From Diphasiastrum complanatum (taxonomy: Eukaryota; Streptophyta; Lycopodiopsida; Lycopodiales; Lycopodiaceae), in NCBI GenBank assembly GCA_029204225.1, contig CM055097.1, positions 53,251,592 through 53,315,591 on the forward strand: a stretch of 64,000 nucleotides of DNA, read 5' to 3'. How positions within the stretch are numbered: the first letter of the stretch is position 1; each line of letters begins with the position of its first letter. The translations under genes and the position numbers were made by a program. The notes beneath the pieces are model-generated. The model saw only the letters and a list, made by a program, of their open reading frames with translations, had not been told where the DNA came from and ran no database searches. Below, one piece after another: positions 8,601 to 18,640 of this stretch.

Positions 8601-11221
8601 AGTTAGAATGGAGCAACTCTGGCAGGAATTTTTCTCAGATCCATCACAGTGGTGGGACAACAAACTTATTAAGGTGTGGCTATCCATATGAATGCCTCTT
8701 GAAGAAAATTTTTAACTGAGGCTGTGAGGATGGTTTTCGACTTATTTCAGGCATCAGTTGCTTTGGTAATCACTTTGACGTGTGCCCAGTGAAAAGTCTT
8801 TTGATGGTGCTGTGGTAAATGAGAATGATTGTTGTAGTCATGAAGTTGAAGTTGTCTCTTCTGATCTATGTACTGTTATGTAGAAAAGTCCGAAGTACCC
8901 AGACTTTAAACATAAGAGTACACATGAGGGCCTGTGGATTGAAAATTGGCTGAACCCCTCCTGGGTTGAAGCAAAGATCGCTACCATGACGTTGGGTCAA
9001 ACACAATCTGCTGATGGGTCGAGATCACGGTATCTTTTTTGAATCTTACTGTGGATTGTGGGGCTCTAGGCTGAGAGTATAGTATGTTCTTAGCATGTCT
9101 TCTTTGTTGCTCTTTCAAATTTAAACTTTTGATGTTTCTTTGTAATCACTATACCAAGCATGCAGGGTGGCCGACTCCTTTGACAATGATGATATTGTTA
9201 GCAAACTCTGTCAGGATGGACGATTGAAAGACGCATTGCATATTGTCGAGCTTATGGTTCAGCAAAATACTCAACTTCCAATCAACACCTATGTCGGTCT
9301 TTTGAAGGGGTGTGCCAGAAGGAAAGCCCTCGCAGAGGGCAAGCGAGTGCATGCCCTCATAATACAAAGTGGACTTGATTCAGGCATTTTCCTAGGAAAC
9401 ACCCTTGTTAACATGTATGCCAAGTGCGGTAGTCTGTGGGATGCACGCAAAGTATTTAGCACATTGCCTGAGCACAATGTGTTTTCATGGACGGCTATCA
9501 TCTCAGCTTATGCTGATGGTGGGCAAGGTGAGGAGGCTATTAATTTATTTCGTCAAATGCAACAGACAGGCATCACACCAGACAGAGTTGCATTTGTTGT
9601 TGTCCTAAAAGCATGTGCCAGGATTGCAGCCCTGGAAGAAGGCAGACAGCTCCATTCTAAAATTATAAGGAGTGGCTTTGAGTCGGATGTGAGTATTGGC
9701 ATTGCCCTTGTTGACATGTATGCAAAATGTGGATGCATAGAGCATGCACGTCTGGTGTTTGACAACACGCATGAGCGGAATGTGGTGTCATGGAATGTGA
9801 TGATAACGGGTTATGTACAGCAAGGGCGTGGCAAGGAGGCCCTTGATTTGTATGAGAAAATGAAACAGGAAGGTTTGCAGCCAAACTCTGTCACGTATGT
9901 TGTTCTCCTAAATGCATGTGCCAACATTGCAGCCCTGGAACAGGGCAAGCATCTCCATTACCACGTCATAAAATATGGTTTTGAATCGGATGTGATTCTA
10001 GAGAACACCCTTGTCGACATGTATTCAAAATGTGGGAGCATAGAACAAGCACGTCGGGTGTTCAACAACATGTACAAACGGAATGTGGTTTCATGGAATG
10101 CGTTGATTGCGGGATATGAACAGCAAGGACTTGGCAAGGAGGCCCTTGCTCTGTATGAGGAAATGAAACAGGAAGGCTTACAGCCAAACAATGTCACATA
10201 TGTTGTTCTCCTCAATGCCTGTGCCAGCATTGCAGCCCTGGAACAGGGCAAGCAGCTCCATTCCCACATCATCAGAAGTGGCTTTGAGTTGGACGTGATT
10301 GTGTCTAGTGCCCTGGTTGATATGTATGCTAAATGCGGGAGTGTAGAGCATGCACGTCAGGTGTTCAACAGCATGCATGAACGGAATGTGGTGTCATGGA
10401 ATGCGATGATTGCAGGGTATGCACAGCAAGGTCTTGGCAAGGAGGCCCTTGCTCTGTATGGACAAATGAAACGGGAAGATGTGCAGCCAAACAATGTCAC
10501 TTATGTTGTTCTCTTAAATTCGTGCGCCAGCTTTGCGGCCCTGGAACAGGGCAAGCAGCTTCATAGCCACATCATAAAGAGCGGCATTGGGTTGGATGTG
10601 AATGTTTGGAATGCCCTTGTTGACATGTATGCAAAATGTGGGAGCTTAGAGTGTGCGTGTCGGGTGTTCAACAACATGCACAAACGGGATGTTGTGTCAT
10701 GGAATGCGATGATTGCAGGATATGCACAGCAAGGGTTTGGCAAGGAGGCTATCACACTTTTGGAGCAAATGCAAAGGGAAGGGAAGAAGCCTGATGAGGC
10801 CACATATGTTGGTGTCCTCTGTGCATGCAGCCATTCTGGCCTAGTAAACGAAGGCCGTTGCCTCTTTGATTCCATGCGTAAAAATCATGGTGTCACACCT
10901 ACGGTGGAACACTATGCCTGTATGGTCGATCTTCTGGGCCGTGCAGCATACCTGGCTGATGCTGAGGAGTTCATTAACAAAATGCCAATTCAACCTGATG
11001 TTGTAATTTGGACAACTTTGCTTGGTGCTGCTAGAAAACATGGCCATGTGGAAATAGGAAGACGTGCCTTTGATTGTGTTGTGAAGTTGGAACCAGATAA
11101 TACTGCAGCTCATGTGCTGCTATTGAACATCTATGCAACAGCTGGCAGGAGAAAAGAGGTAGCAAAGATAAGAAAAGAAATGAAGGATATAGGGGTGAGA
11201 AAAATGCCTGGGTGCAGCTAG
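1212..11221 (+). CDS. PDF-motif / PLS-class PPR fusion protein, six exons
   Basis: Join 1212-1497, 1684-1763, 8301-8457, 8594-8673, 8884-9029, 9166-11221: 2805 nt, 934 residues plus stop. All junctions keep phase (1,0,1,0,2) and use GT..AG borders. Residues 1-95 are a basic, Ser/Pro-rich leader (MAAAGG..., HRRRHHRHR) typical of organelle targeting. Residues ~104-157 and ~183-236 are two PDF motifs (LWQxFFxDPSQWWD, then PDFxHK, then ALWI or GLWI, then a Trp-Val), as in plant OSB single-stranded DNA-binding proteins. Residues 251-934 are PLS-type PPR repeats, a family that binds organelle RNA. I see no OB fold, which OSB proteins normally have before the PDF motifs. Exon 1 could instead end at 1467 (also phase 1), shortening the leader by 10 codons. 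A role in mitochondrial or plastid nucleic-acid binding is inference. The gene is truncated at the E region (see 11219-11305). Confidence 0.8.
1684..1763 (+). CDS. exon 2: first half of PDF motif 1
   Basis: The 80-nt exon encodes the LERLWQQFF...PSQWWDK half of a PDF motif. The acceptor is the CTCCAG ending at 1683. The donor AAG|GTGAGA at 1764 is near-ideal. It enters in phase 1 and leaves in phase 0, exactly like exon 4, and has the same length. The intron that follows (1764-8300) has grown to 6.5 kb through inserted elements, yet the second half of the motif resumes in phase at 8301. Confidence 0.8.
2180..2484 (-). mobile_element. Ty3/gypsy fragment: integrase zinc-binding region next to a primer-binding site
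   Basis: On the minus strand, 2180-2310 encodes ECHDYPSAGHPS...RTPDLVRRNLYWPKM...KCGQ, the HHCC zinc-binding region of a gypsy integrase. About 170 bases on, at 2472-2484, is the reverse complement of a TGGTATCAAAGC-type primer-binding site. These two sites normally lie kilobases apart, so most of the element is deleted. It sits in intron 2 of the PDF-PPR gene. Confidence 0.75.
2485..3150 (-). mobile_element. minus-strand gypsy LTR relic (approximate borders)
   Basis: Its left end abuts the minus-strand primer-binding site. Its right end lies near a minus-strand polypurine run (RC of CCCTCCCTTTCTTAG, ~3148-3166). It shares a GGCTTGAGGG...GGTTGGGTGGTTTG core on the minus strand with the LTRs near 17.7 and 18.4 kb. 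A purine tract on one side and a primer site on the other suggest a junction LTR between two deleted copies. The exact ends are uncertain. Confidence 0.5.
2618..2672. repeat. (GA)n microsatellite
   Basis: About 27 uninterrupted GA units lie inside the LTR relic. Confidence 0.98.
3484..3576. repeat. two-copy tandem repeat, ~50-bp period
   Basis: Copies at 3484-3526 and 3534-3576 share TTACTATGAA.TAGCTCTGATAACATGTAGAGA with few changes. The surrounding 3230-3850 has only short broken minus-strand frames, probably more LTR-element debris, and nothing I can name. Confidence 0.7.
4494..5748 (+). other. untranslated leader of the non-autonomous element
   Basis: This is a T-rich stretch, then a C/T-rich block (about 5200-5450: CTCCCTCC, CGCGACGCC repeats). 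The only open frames are low-complexity Pro/Ser/Arg translations, so no gene is called. Confidence 0.5.
5749..6858 (+). pseudogene. broken ORF of unknown function in the non-autonomous element
   Basis: Frame 1 is open 5749-6159, shifts to the next frame for about 6130-6262, and returns to frame 1 for 6304-6858. This suggests one former reading frame of roughly 370 codons broken by small indels. The N-terminal part is a Gln/Glu-rich likely coiled coil (EQTKQTGQQLQERSEQRWEE). The rest is acidic and Asn/Ile-rich. No zinc knuckle or known retroelement domain is visible. A divergent gag-like role is possible but unproven. Confidence 0.5.
7963..8181. mobile_element. short hAT-like foldback element with GAATCG palindromes
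   Basis: 219 bp run from CATAGTTGCACGG to CCGGTGCATGCAACATTG. The ends are imperfect inverted repeats of each other. Flanks ATTACTGG on the left and TTACCTGG on the right look like a degraded 8-bp target duplication. The interior is dense in CGATTCGAATCG-type palindromes. A relative lies at 42609-43333. It sits 120 bp upstream of exon 3 of the PDF-PPR gene. Confidence 0.6.
8301..8457 (+). CDS. exon 3: second half of PDF motif 1 and linker
   Basis: The exon starts after TTTTTGGCAG in phase 0 with RNRRFPDFIHK, followed by ALWIDNMFNPPWV. This completes PDF motif 1. About 18 further residues form a linker to motif 2. The donor TCTG|GTATGC is in phase 1. Confidence 0.85.
8594..9029 (+). CDS. exons 4 and 5: PDF motif 2
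   Basis: Exon 4 (8594-8673) encodes MEQLWQEFFSDPSQWWDNK and exon 5 (8884-9029) encodes KSPKYPDFKHK, then GLWIENWLNPSWV. Together they form a textbook PDF motif that is closer to the usual consensus than motif 1. The intron between them is 210 nt. Exon 5 ends with CG in phase 2 at a GT donor, and exon 6 opens with G, making an Arg codon that joins motif 2 to the PPR tract without an interrupting stop. Confidence 0.85.
9166..11221 (+). CDS. exon 6: PLS-class PPR tract with E1 motif
   Basis: A single 2056-nt exon follows a CATGCAG acceptor. It encodes 684 residues: a leading CQDGRLKDALH P-type motif, then five roughly 101-residue P-L-S triplets. Each triplet contains an MYAKCGS-type stretch, NVVSWNAMI and a GKEAL helix. 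Terminal P2-L2-S2 motifs (CSHSGLVNEG, YACMVDLLGRAAYLADAEEF) and an E1 motif (VIWTTLLGAARKHG) follow. The tract ends RKMPGCS and a TAG at 11219-11221. Its first in-frame codon is GTG and no ATG starts the repeat array, which argues that the exon is reached by splicing. Several triplets are nearly identical, suggesting recent unequal crossing-over. Neither a complete E2/E+ region nor a DYW domain is encoded. Confidence 0.9.
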
Positions 11222-11305
11222 ATTGAAGTTCACCACCAGGTGAATGCCTATGTTTAGGCAATGTAACTCATGCACAAAACAAGGAGATTCAGGCCAAACA
11301 CAAAG
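11219..11305 (+). pseudogene. decayed E2/E+ tail of the PPR protein
   Basis: Directly after PGCS the codon that should be Trp (TGG) reads TAG. The same frame then continues IEVHHQVNAYV before a second TAG. One frame over, the DNA resumes as NVTHAQNKEIQAKHK, the usual E+ continuation. So a nonsense change and a one-base-class frameshift separate the gene from its former tail. I see no DYW domain further on. Confidence 0.8.
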
Positions 11306-14300
11306 CATATGGAATGTAGAAGTTCTGCAAATTTATCAAGATCAATGTGGCTGTTTGTTATGCATATACATCCTATGCCATCAACAGTTTTGAGCATGTC
11401 ACTTCTGACATTTTGATGGATAACCGCTATTATGCTTTTGGACGGATTTGGAGAAAAATCTGAGTGTTGTGGATGAAGAATTTGTTGAAACTGGGCTAAA
11501 ACTACATGTTAATTTCTCTCAAAGTTTTGAGACTTCTCTAAGGGATTTTGGTCAGAAAAGTGAATTCTCATATTCTTGCATCACATAAGAAAGATTTGAC
11601 AAACTGAGGGTCACACTTATGAAGTAATTTGTTTCAAATGAATTTCTATATAAAATCGATCATATTCCTTTTTGTTTTTGTAGTCAATGTGTAGGTGACA
11701 AGCTTGCCACATGCATAGAAATGGATTTGATAGGGAAGAACTAACATTGAAAATGTGGAGCAAGGGGTAACAAGTATCATTCAAGAGCCAAAAGATTCAA
11801 AATTGAGCTCATTAAGGGTTTGCAATTAGGTGCTATGGACATCATGAAATTGTGATCAATTCCATCACATTGTTTGGTTACATAATGCTCAAGTAGTAAA
11901 TTTTACAGAGCTTTTACATCCCTTAGCAGATATTGTATCATGAATTTGAGTAAAGAATTACAAATGACCAAAAGACACACCTAAGGTTGGAAAGCGTGTC
12001 CATGGGAATCAAATCATAAATATTTAATGTATTTCAAGTAAAGAGGGAGCATTTTATAAAAGGAGAGGGTATGCCATCAATTGTAATGAAGACTACAGGA
12101 GAGATAAATTTTAGACATTGAGGTACAAAAGGGAATCATGTTCTCAACAAGAGGGATCAATTTTGTTCGAGTCCACATCATGGTGGAGGGAGATTATCTC
12201 CTAAGGATGTTAATGTGCCTTTCTTATATATCCTCTCCAAATGTGTCAAGTAGTGTTAGGCCTCCAAATGTTTTGGTTCCATCATGTTTTGGTTCCATCT
12301 TCTCTATCGTGTGCCACAATCTTTTGTGTAGATTGGAATATACATGTATAACTAAGGGTTAAGGGCCACGTGACTACATTGTGATATCATTTTAGTGAAG
12401 GCTAACATCGTAAGGATTTGTAACACATAAACAAGGACATTGGAGACCTACAATTTTTGGCCAAAGAGGTTTCTCTTGGAGTATAACCAATCAATTTCTA
12501 AGGTGAGAGAGGCATGTCAATCCATTAATATGTGTAGACCATGCTTATTCTATTGGTAGAATTGGTGTATTTGAATGACATTATTTTTTTTCTCACAAAG
12601 GTTGATCGATATTATTTACTTATAATAATATTCATAAAGTGAAAAGAAGAGGTGGTGCCCAAGGTATCTTAGATATGTGCTCTTAAGAGTCAAAATGAAG
12701 TTATTTGTAAAAAAAGAAAGCAATCTACTATTAGTTACAAGGAGATTAGCTAGTTGAAATGGGTTGTCCATAAACTTTTTGACATCTATATCACTAGTGC
12801 CTTTCAATATCTTAATGTTTTAAAAACTTGGATCATGTAGCTTTCTAATGTTGTGGTGGCTAGCTTTTCTCCATCCTCCCTCACATTCCAACTAACACAG
12901 TTTCTATTGGAGGGTGATTAAAAAAAGAGTCCATATTAAAATAAGATTATCATGACAATATTCAAGTTCGACAAGTGAAACAATAAATGATGTAAAACTT
13001 TTAGAACTTCATTATAGATCTATTTGAACTACTTGCCAAATATTAATTTCCCTCATGATTATTCCAAGGCCTACAATTATTCTCCGTGTCTCATTTTACA
13101 TGGTATTTATGTATGTGCTCCCACTAAGTCAATTTTGGACTAAAAAATTAGTCCATGTTATGTCTAAAGACGTTCATTAATCACGATCGATTTAGTGCTA
13201 ATCAATTGTATGTGGCATCTTCAACGTGGGTTACCACATAGGGCATTACCACTTAGTGCAATCAAGAGTTAAGAGCTAAATGTGGGCCATTTTCTTAGAT
13301 ATGTTTAGTGACCTTATAGGTGAAAGTAGGGTTTTCATTGACTAGTTGCCTTATTGCCACTCAAAGCCATACGTGTGACATAACAACTATGGGCCTCAGT
13401 GAATGCCCATTTCAACTTCAAAGTTTATGATGCCTAAAGACCTCATTGAATGCTCATTTTGTTTCAGGTTTCAAAAATATTTATCTCAATTTCAATTTTT
13501 AGAATACATCAGCCTTTCAACTACACAACTTCATCCAAGAAATTTGGGCTCTTATTAGCATGTTCCATTCCTACCATCTATACAATATTATCATTCTACA
13601 TACAAGTTTTACTACTTGCAAAAAAATTACGAGCATCAAATACTCAAACAGTTTTTTAAGATGACAACAAAATATATTTTGGATTATGTCACAACATGGG
13701 GCTGCATGAGATGATTGGAAGTCCTCAACTTTTGCAACTGACATGGTGAGTGAATTGTCAATATCAGACATCTTTTTCATTGATGCCTTAATATTTACTC
13801 CTACAATGCTTTCGTAATCTAGTTCATGCTCACCATTTTGCAATGTTTTCCAGTGCCTCGGCTTCGGTTCTTTGAGAATCCATATAAGCTCTGTAAGAGT
13901 TTAGAAGCCCTTGATTACCATCCCCAACAAATCTTATAAAATAAATCGTGAAACTGAAAAAGAGGTATTTGTGAATGGATTGGAAGTATACCAATCTCCA
14001 TTTATCCAAAGATCAATAAATTGTCTCTCCCAAGATTGATCTTAGATCAGGTTACCATCAGATAAGGATTAGGAATGAAGATGTTCCTAAGACTGGATTT
14101 CGATCCAAGGTTGGAAAATAGCGAATATGAAGGCTGTAAAAATGCGTTGGACAGCCTCGGACAGCAAATGTAAAGGCTGGAAAAACAGCAAGTATGAGGG
14201 TGGTGATGAGCCTGCAATCAAATGTGGATTTGGGGTAGCAACGGAGGCGGAACGAAGTAAAAATTGGAGGTGGATGGGCACTAGACAGCTTCAAACAAGG

Positions 14301-15259
14301 TGTGAAAAATGGTTGCAAACGGAGACAGAAACGGATGAAAGTGACAAGTATGAAGGGGCTGGACAGCTTGCAAACAAAAGTGAAGAGAGGGTTGAAAATG
14401 GAAGGAGGAACGGACAAAAGAGATGAGGGAATTGGACACTAGAGAGCCTGCAAACAAGCTAAAAATGGGTGATGGAGGGTTGGAACTTGGGCGCCGAAAA
14501 TAATCTGCCCACATTTTTTTTTTCCTGGCCGCCAAATTAGCGGAAGTACTTCCGCTAACTATCTGCTAAAGCTCCGCCGAGGAAAATGCTCTGATGGGAG
14601 CTGATCCTCCTCCAAACTATGTTGAATGTTGCTGAAGCAAAGAGATGAAAGCCCTCAACAAAGAGAGAAAAAAAAACTGGCAAGGAAATTGTGGATTTTA
14701 GGTTAAGCCGTCTTTCTTGTTTGGCCTTTCACAAGTAGGCTAAGCCTTTGTGAAGTTGGATTTTAGGTGAAGTCATCATTTGGTTTTAGTTGCTAAGTAG
14801 AGAAAAGAGATTTAGAAAAGTGGATCTTACTTATCAGAATACTCACCACCATGCTCATGATTGTCTTCTTGCATCCATATCCATGCTAGCTAAAAATAGC
14901 CTTAGTGAGGGTTAGTTGGGAGAAGCCATAACTCGTACTAGTTGGAGCCATAGCTGGAAGGATGCTGAAGAGCCAACAAACTCAGTTCATACTTCCAAAG
15001 GTGGTCCAACCAAAACGTCCTAAAAGGGTCAAGGGGCCCCATCTCTAATGGCAGTTCGGCCCTACGTGAGCAATAGAGGATTTCTCACTTCCAACCCTGA
15101 TGGCCTTCTCTATTGTCCCATGCTCCCCAACCGATGAGAGTTTTTCAGGCTCTCAGAAATACGGTTGCAAGGAGGGGGTGCTAGCACTTTTGGTGCAATG
15201 ATTCACTAGCTTTCCCAGTTCTCATATGTAGTATGCAAGTTTGAAAGTAATGTCATTAT
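11306..15259. other. gene-poor AT-rich interval
   Basis: No recognisable gene, LTR or domain is seen. Open frames are short on both strands. The one at 14127-14426 is a translation of weakly repetitive purine-rich DNA (CTGGAAAA, AGTATGA, GGACAGC words) and is not called. Confidence 0.5.
14537..14558. repeat. 22-bp perfect palindrome
   Basis: TTAGCGGAAGT is followed immediately by its exact reverse complement. It lies in a small GC-richer patch near CCGCCGAGG in otherwise AT-rich DNA. Confidence 0.9.
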
Positions 15260-15265
15260 TGCGTC

Positions 15266-15695
15266 TTGATCATCGATGATCAATCTGACAAGATTGTGAT
15301 TGAGTGGCCAATTCCAGGAACTGTGAGACAAGTAAAGTCATTTTTAGGTTTTACACTTTTCTTCAAAAGATTTATTGAGGATTATGCTAAGTTAGCAGCA
15401 CCACTTAATAATCTGACAAAAGGGTTTGTTAATAAAAAGAAAAAAAGAAATCAACCTAGTCCGGCCGTCTGTTGTTTGGAACGAGAAATTGAATCAATGT
15501 TTTGAGAAACTTAAAACAATAATTGTTTTAACTCCTGTGTTACAAATTAAAAATTCAGATTTATTTTACGTTGTGAGAACGGACGCAAGTGATGTTGCAA
15601 TTGGAGTGGTTCTATTACAAATGGATGGGCCACTAGCGTTTGAGAGCAAAAAATTCACTTGTTGTCAGTTACGTCGTGAGAAATTATGCTATTAA
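15266..15695 (+). pseudogene. Ty3/gypsy reverse-transcriptase end and RNase H fragment
   Basis: Two overlapping frames give [31 protein letters not shown] and then [20 protein letters not shown] with LAFESKKF, the standard gypsy RT thumb / RNase H junction. A frameshift near 15480 separates the two. No catalytic RT core precedes it. Confidence 0.85.
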
Positions 15696-15699
15696 AAGA

Positions 15700-17642
15700 A
15701 ACTGGATTGGAAAACTATTGAGAGTGAATTTTATTCATCTCAGAGATTTCTCGGATATGTTATTTACTCATGAGAAATAGAAAATATTAGTTGAGTTACA
15801 AGATCTCAATGAGATATGTGAGTAACATATGTGGGTTCTGGAGGAATCTGCCAGGTAATAATGTGTTTATGTACTGGGTCATAGTGAGATTATTCTCATA
15901 TGTGCACGATTAATCTTGTATGAATCTACTTTGTAATCCTAGTTACTAAGGTTATCTGGTGCACTTAATCTAGTCGGCGAACATAAGCATCTGATCAAGT
16001 ATTGTTTTGACAGATACTTGCAGAGTTAACAAATCTTTGTATGGAAGATTTATGGATTAACTTATAAATGACTTGGGTAAGGATCTAAATGTGGTGTTAT
16101 ACTAGTTCTTCACGTAGACATTTGAGATTTCTGAATCATTGGCAATTAACTTGAGTAGTTGATTACTCTAGGATGAAGTTAATTGGTAAAATGATCAGTG
16201 TGATGGGGATTCACCGGGAACTGATGGTTTTTGAATTATATTGCTTGTAAGACGCATGATTAGTGAATCATTCAGGTTCATCAGTTAAAATTGTGTGCAT
16301 TGAATATACAGTATTCTTGGGATAAAGTATTCCTTAGTTAAGGAAGGGACTCAACTCATTAGTGATTGTATCCCAGAGAGCTCAATTGGATAACGAATCA
16401 TAATGAATCCAAGAATAATAACTGAATTGATATTCAACATGACTTTGGGTATCTAAATGTGATTCTAGATTGTAATCTAAAGTTTTTGTAGTTGAAGATG
16501 ATTGTCATTCTGGTATGCGTTCAATCTTTAATTACCAGTTGTTTATAGAACTTGAATCTTGCACTCCAGTTAAATTTGCACTCCAGTTAAATAATCATGT
16601 TTTTGAAGTATTCCTCTAGTATTTTCTTAATGGAAAGATTTTGGAATGATTCTTACTTTTTTCGAGTTATGTTGGACATATACTCTAGTATTTTGTAAAT
16701 GATTAAGTATGATTTTGGATTTTAGGAAATTATGATTGACGAATCATATGAATCTAAATATTTATGGTTGACGGATCATAAATAGATACTTAGTTATTGT
16801 TAGAGGATTATAAGAAATGGTGATGATTCTTAAGTGTGATGATTAATTCTTGAGCTATTATTTGAGTAAGAATTCGAATCAGTGTTTTGAATCCCCCTAC
16901 TCCAGTGTTATATTTGAGGACCTATGAATCTCACAGACATTCTCGCAAGATAAGTATTTTATTTGTGGAGAATTTAATTTATCTAGTGGATGTTATTCTA
17001 TTACAGTTATATGGTTTGCAGATGCTTGAGTATAGTCCTTCATTTGAATTAGATCTCCAATTATCATAGGAGATAGACAAGTCTATTAAGATGAATGAAT
17101 GCTATTTTCTTGCGTTTGGTGCTAGAATTAAGATTTAACTCAAAAGAGTATCTAGGATACTCAGAGTTGAGTTTTAATCATTATATATCTTAATGATTCT
17201 CCTAGAGATTCTAGTTAAATGAATTATCATATCTTAAAATTTGGATTCTAAGGATATTTGTACTTGAAAGCTTATGAATTATCTGTTAGAGTTGTGGATA
17301 ATTTCAGACTGTAATTATAATTATTTTATTATTTCTTTAACTTTAATTTCTTAAGTTAGATTATTTCACCTAATGTTTCATGTAAGTGCTTTACATGAAA
17401 GTGATGTTACTAACTTGTAGTGAATGTAACCCAGATGGAAAATTTATCGCTTGGTGCACTTTTCAAACCTGAGTTGTACTCCAGAGCAGAGATTAACGAT
17501 TGGAAATAGGTTTATCTCTAAATACTTGTTTGATATGAAAGTCCGACTAAAAATAATGATTTTCTCGTTTAATATTGAAAGTTAAAGGAACTGTAATTAA
17601 GAGCTTATAAGGATAGAAGCAGTTTAAGGAGGGAAGAATATT
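15700..17642 (+). repeat. left arm of a ~2-kb inverted repeat (gypsy internal region)
   Basis: The sequence is matched in reverse complement by 18641-20560 over its full length, by eye at roughly 85-90 percent. Anchors include ATTTCTCGGATAT near 15750 against ATATCCGAAAAATCTC near 20490, and GGAGATAGACAAGTCTATTAAGATGAATG near 17070 against its complement near 19240. It has no long open frames. It ends in the purine tract TTTAAGGAGGGAAGAATAT (17622-17640). Confidence 0.85.
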
Positions 17643-18156
17643 ATGTCCATGGCCAGTAAGTAGGATTTAGTATATTCCTAGTCTTGGATACATGATATTC
17701 CAGTAAATTAAGTTGTTAATTATGCCACGTCATACTGGATGTGACCCGAAAGTAACTAATATCCTTGTGAGGCCCAGAACACACTAAATGGAGTTTAGAC
17801 AAGGTATGAGACAGTGTATGCATGTGTAGAGTTATCAATAGCAATTCCATGAATAGTTGGTTCATGCTTAGGACTCTATTCTAGGATCTATGTATAGGGA
17901 ACTTAGGGCTTTGCATGGCTATGTGCCCAAGTTGCTTTTGGCTCTATATATTGAGGCCAAACTCGTCCTACTCTTCATTGTGATCATTGATTCATTGCTA
18001 GGGTTTCACTCTACCTTCGTGCTTCTTATTCCTTGGCCTGGGGGTGAAGCTTTTAGAGTGGATTGGTTGCTTCTACTTGGTTGGGTGGTTGCTTCATAGT
18101 GTGTTTTCCATTGTGTTTTGTCTTGTAAGCAGGATCTTAGGGAGCTTTCCTTATAT
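17643..18156 (+). mobile_element. gypsy LTR, plus orientation
   Basis: It lies between a polypurine tract (17622-17640) and a primer-binding site TGGTATCAGAGCC (18157-18169). It contains TATATA near 17947. Partial copies lie at 22063-22479 and, inverted, at 24088-24522. A purine tract before it and a primer site after it mean it is not a simple end of one element. Confidence 0.75.
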
Positions 18157-18175
18157 TGGTATCAGAGCCAATATA

Positions 18176-18640
18176 AAGACTCTAGAGGATAACCTCTAAG
18201 ATGAGAATAGGAGAACACACAATAAGAGAGACAATGGAGCCAAACCGCCCAACCAATCCTAGGTCAACTAGCCCCCAAGCCATGCTATGTGAAGCAAGAG
18301 GAGAAGAGAGAAACTGGTAACCCAAACCCAATATGTCGACGGGAGAATCCCTACCTCATTATATAGAGAGTAGAGTATTGTGCATAAAACCATGCAACCC
18401 CCACGCAGGTCAACTATAAATAGATCACACCTCTTCATGCAGTCCTCCTACCTATATCCATTACACAAACATGCAATACTCCATAAGTCTCAATTAGAGT
18501 GTCTGGGTCTTCTCAAGGTTATTAGTCACAAATTGGCCTTGACATGGAATTAAATCATGGTGTGACCAACAATCTCGAATACTGGAGGGCCGGTCTACCA
18601 TATTAGGACTATTCCAGATCCTTAACCGAATATGGCCATA
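18176..18640 (-). mobile_element. gypsy LTR, minus orientation, head-to-head with the previous one
   Basis: It is bounded on the right by the minus-strand purine tract (RC of 18641-18660, TTTAAGGAGGGAAGAATGT). On the left lies the palindromic junction TATATTGG...CCAATATA (18152-18175) that contains the primer site. It is related to but clearly diverged from the plus LTR at 17643. A TATAAATAG box (minus) lies near 18420. Confidence 0.65.

Noticed and set aside
9167-9169. Independent PPR gene starting at the GTG at 9167
   Set aside because: GTG is not a usual plant nuclear start. The position directly follows a CAG acceptor, and the phase matches the upstream PDF exon.
9289-10875. Several minus-strand frames opposite the PPR exon
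   Set aside because: Antisense shadows of the repeated PPR codons. They repeat with the same period as the PPR units.
14058-14535. Overlapping plus and minus frames of 80-120 codons
   Set aside because: Low-complexity purine-rich DNA open on both strands. No domain or codon pattern supports a gene.
17890-18099. A ~69-codon frame present in three LTR copies (17890, 22218, and minus 24078-24272)
   Set aside because: It is conserved only because the LTR copies are similar. It spans the TATA region of the LTR and is rich in Leu from T-rich DNA. No family is recognised and there is no sign of selection.
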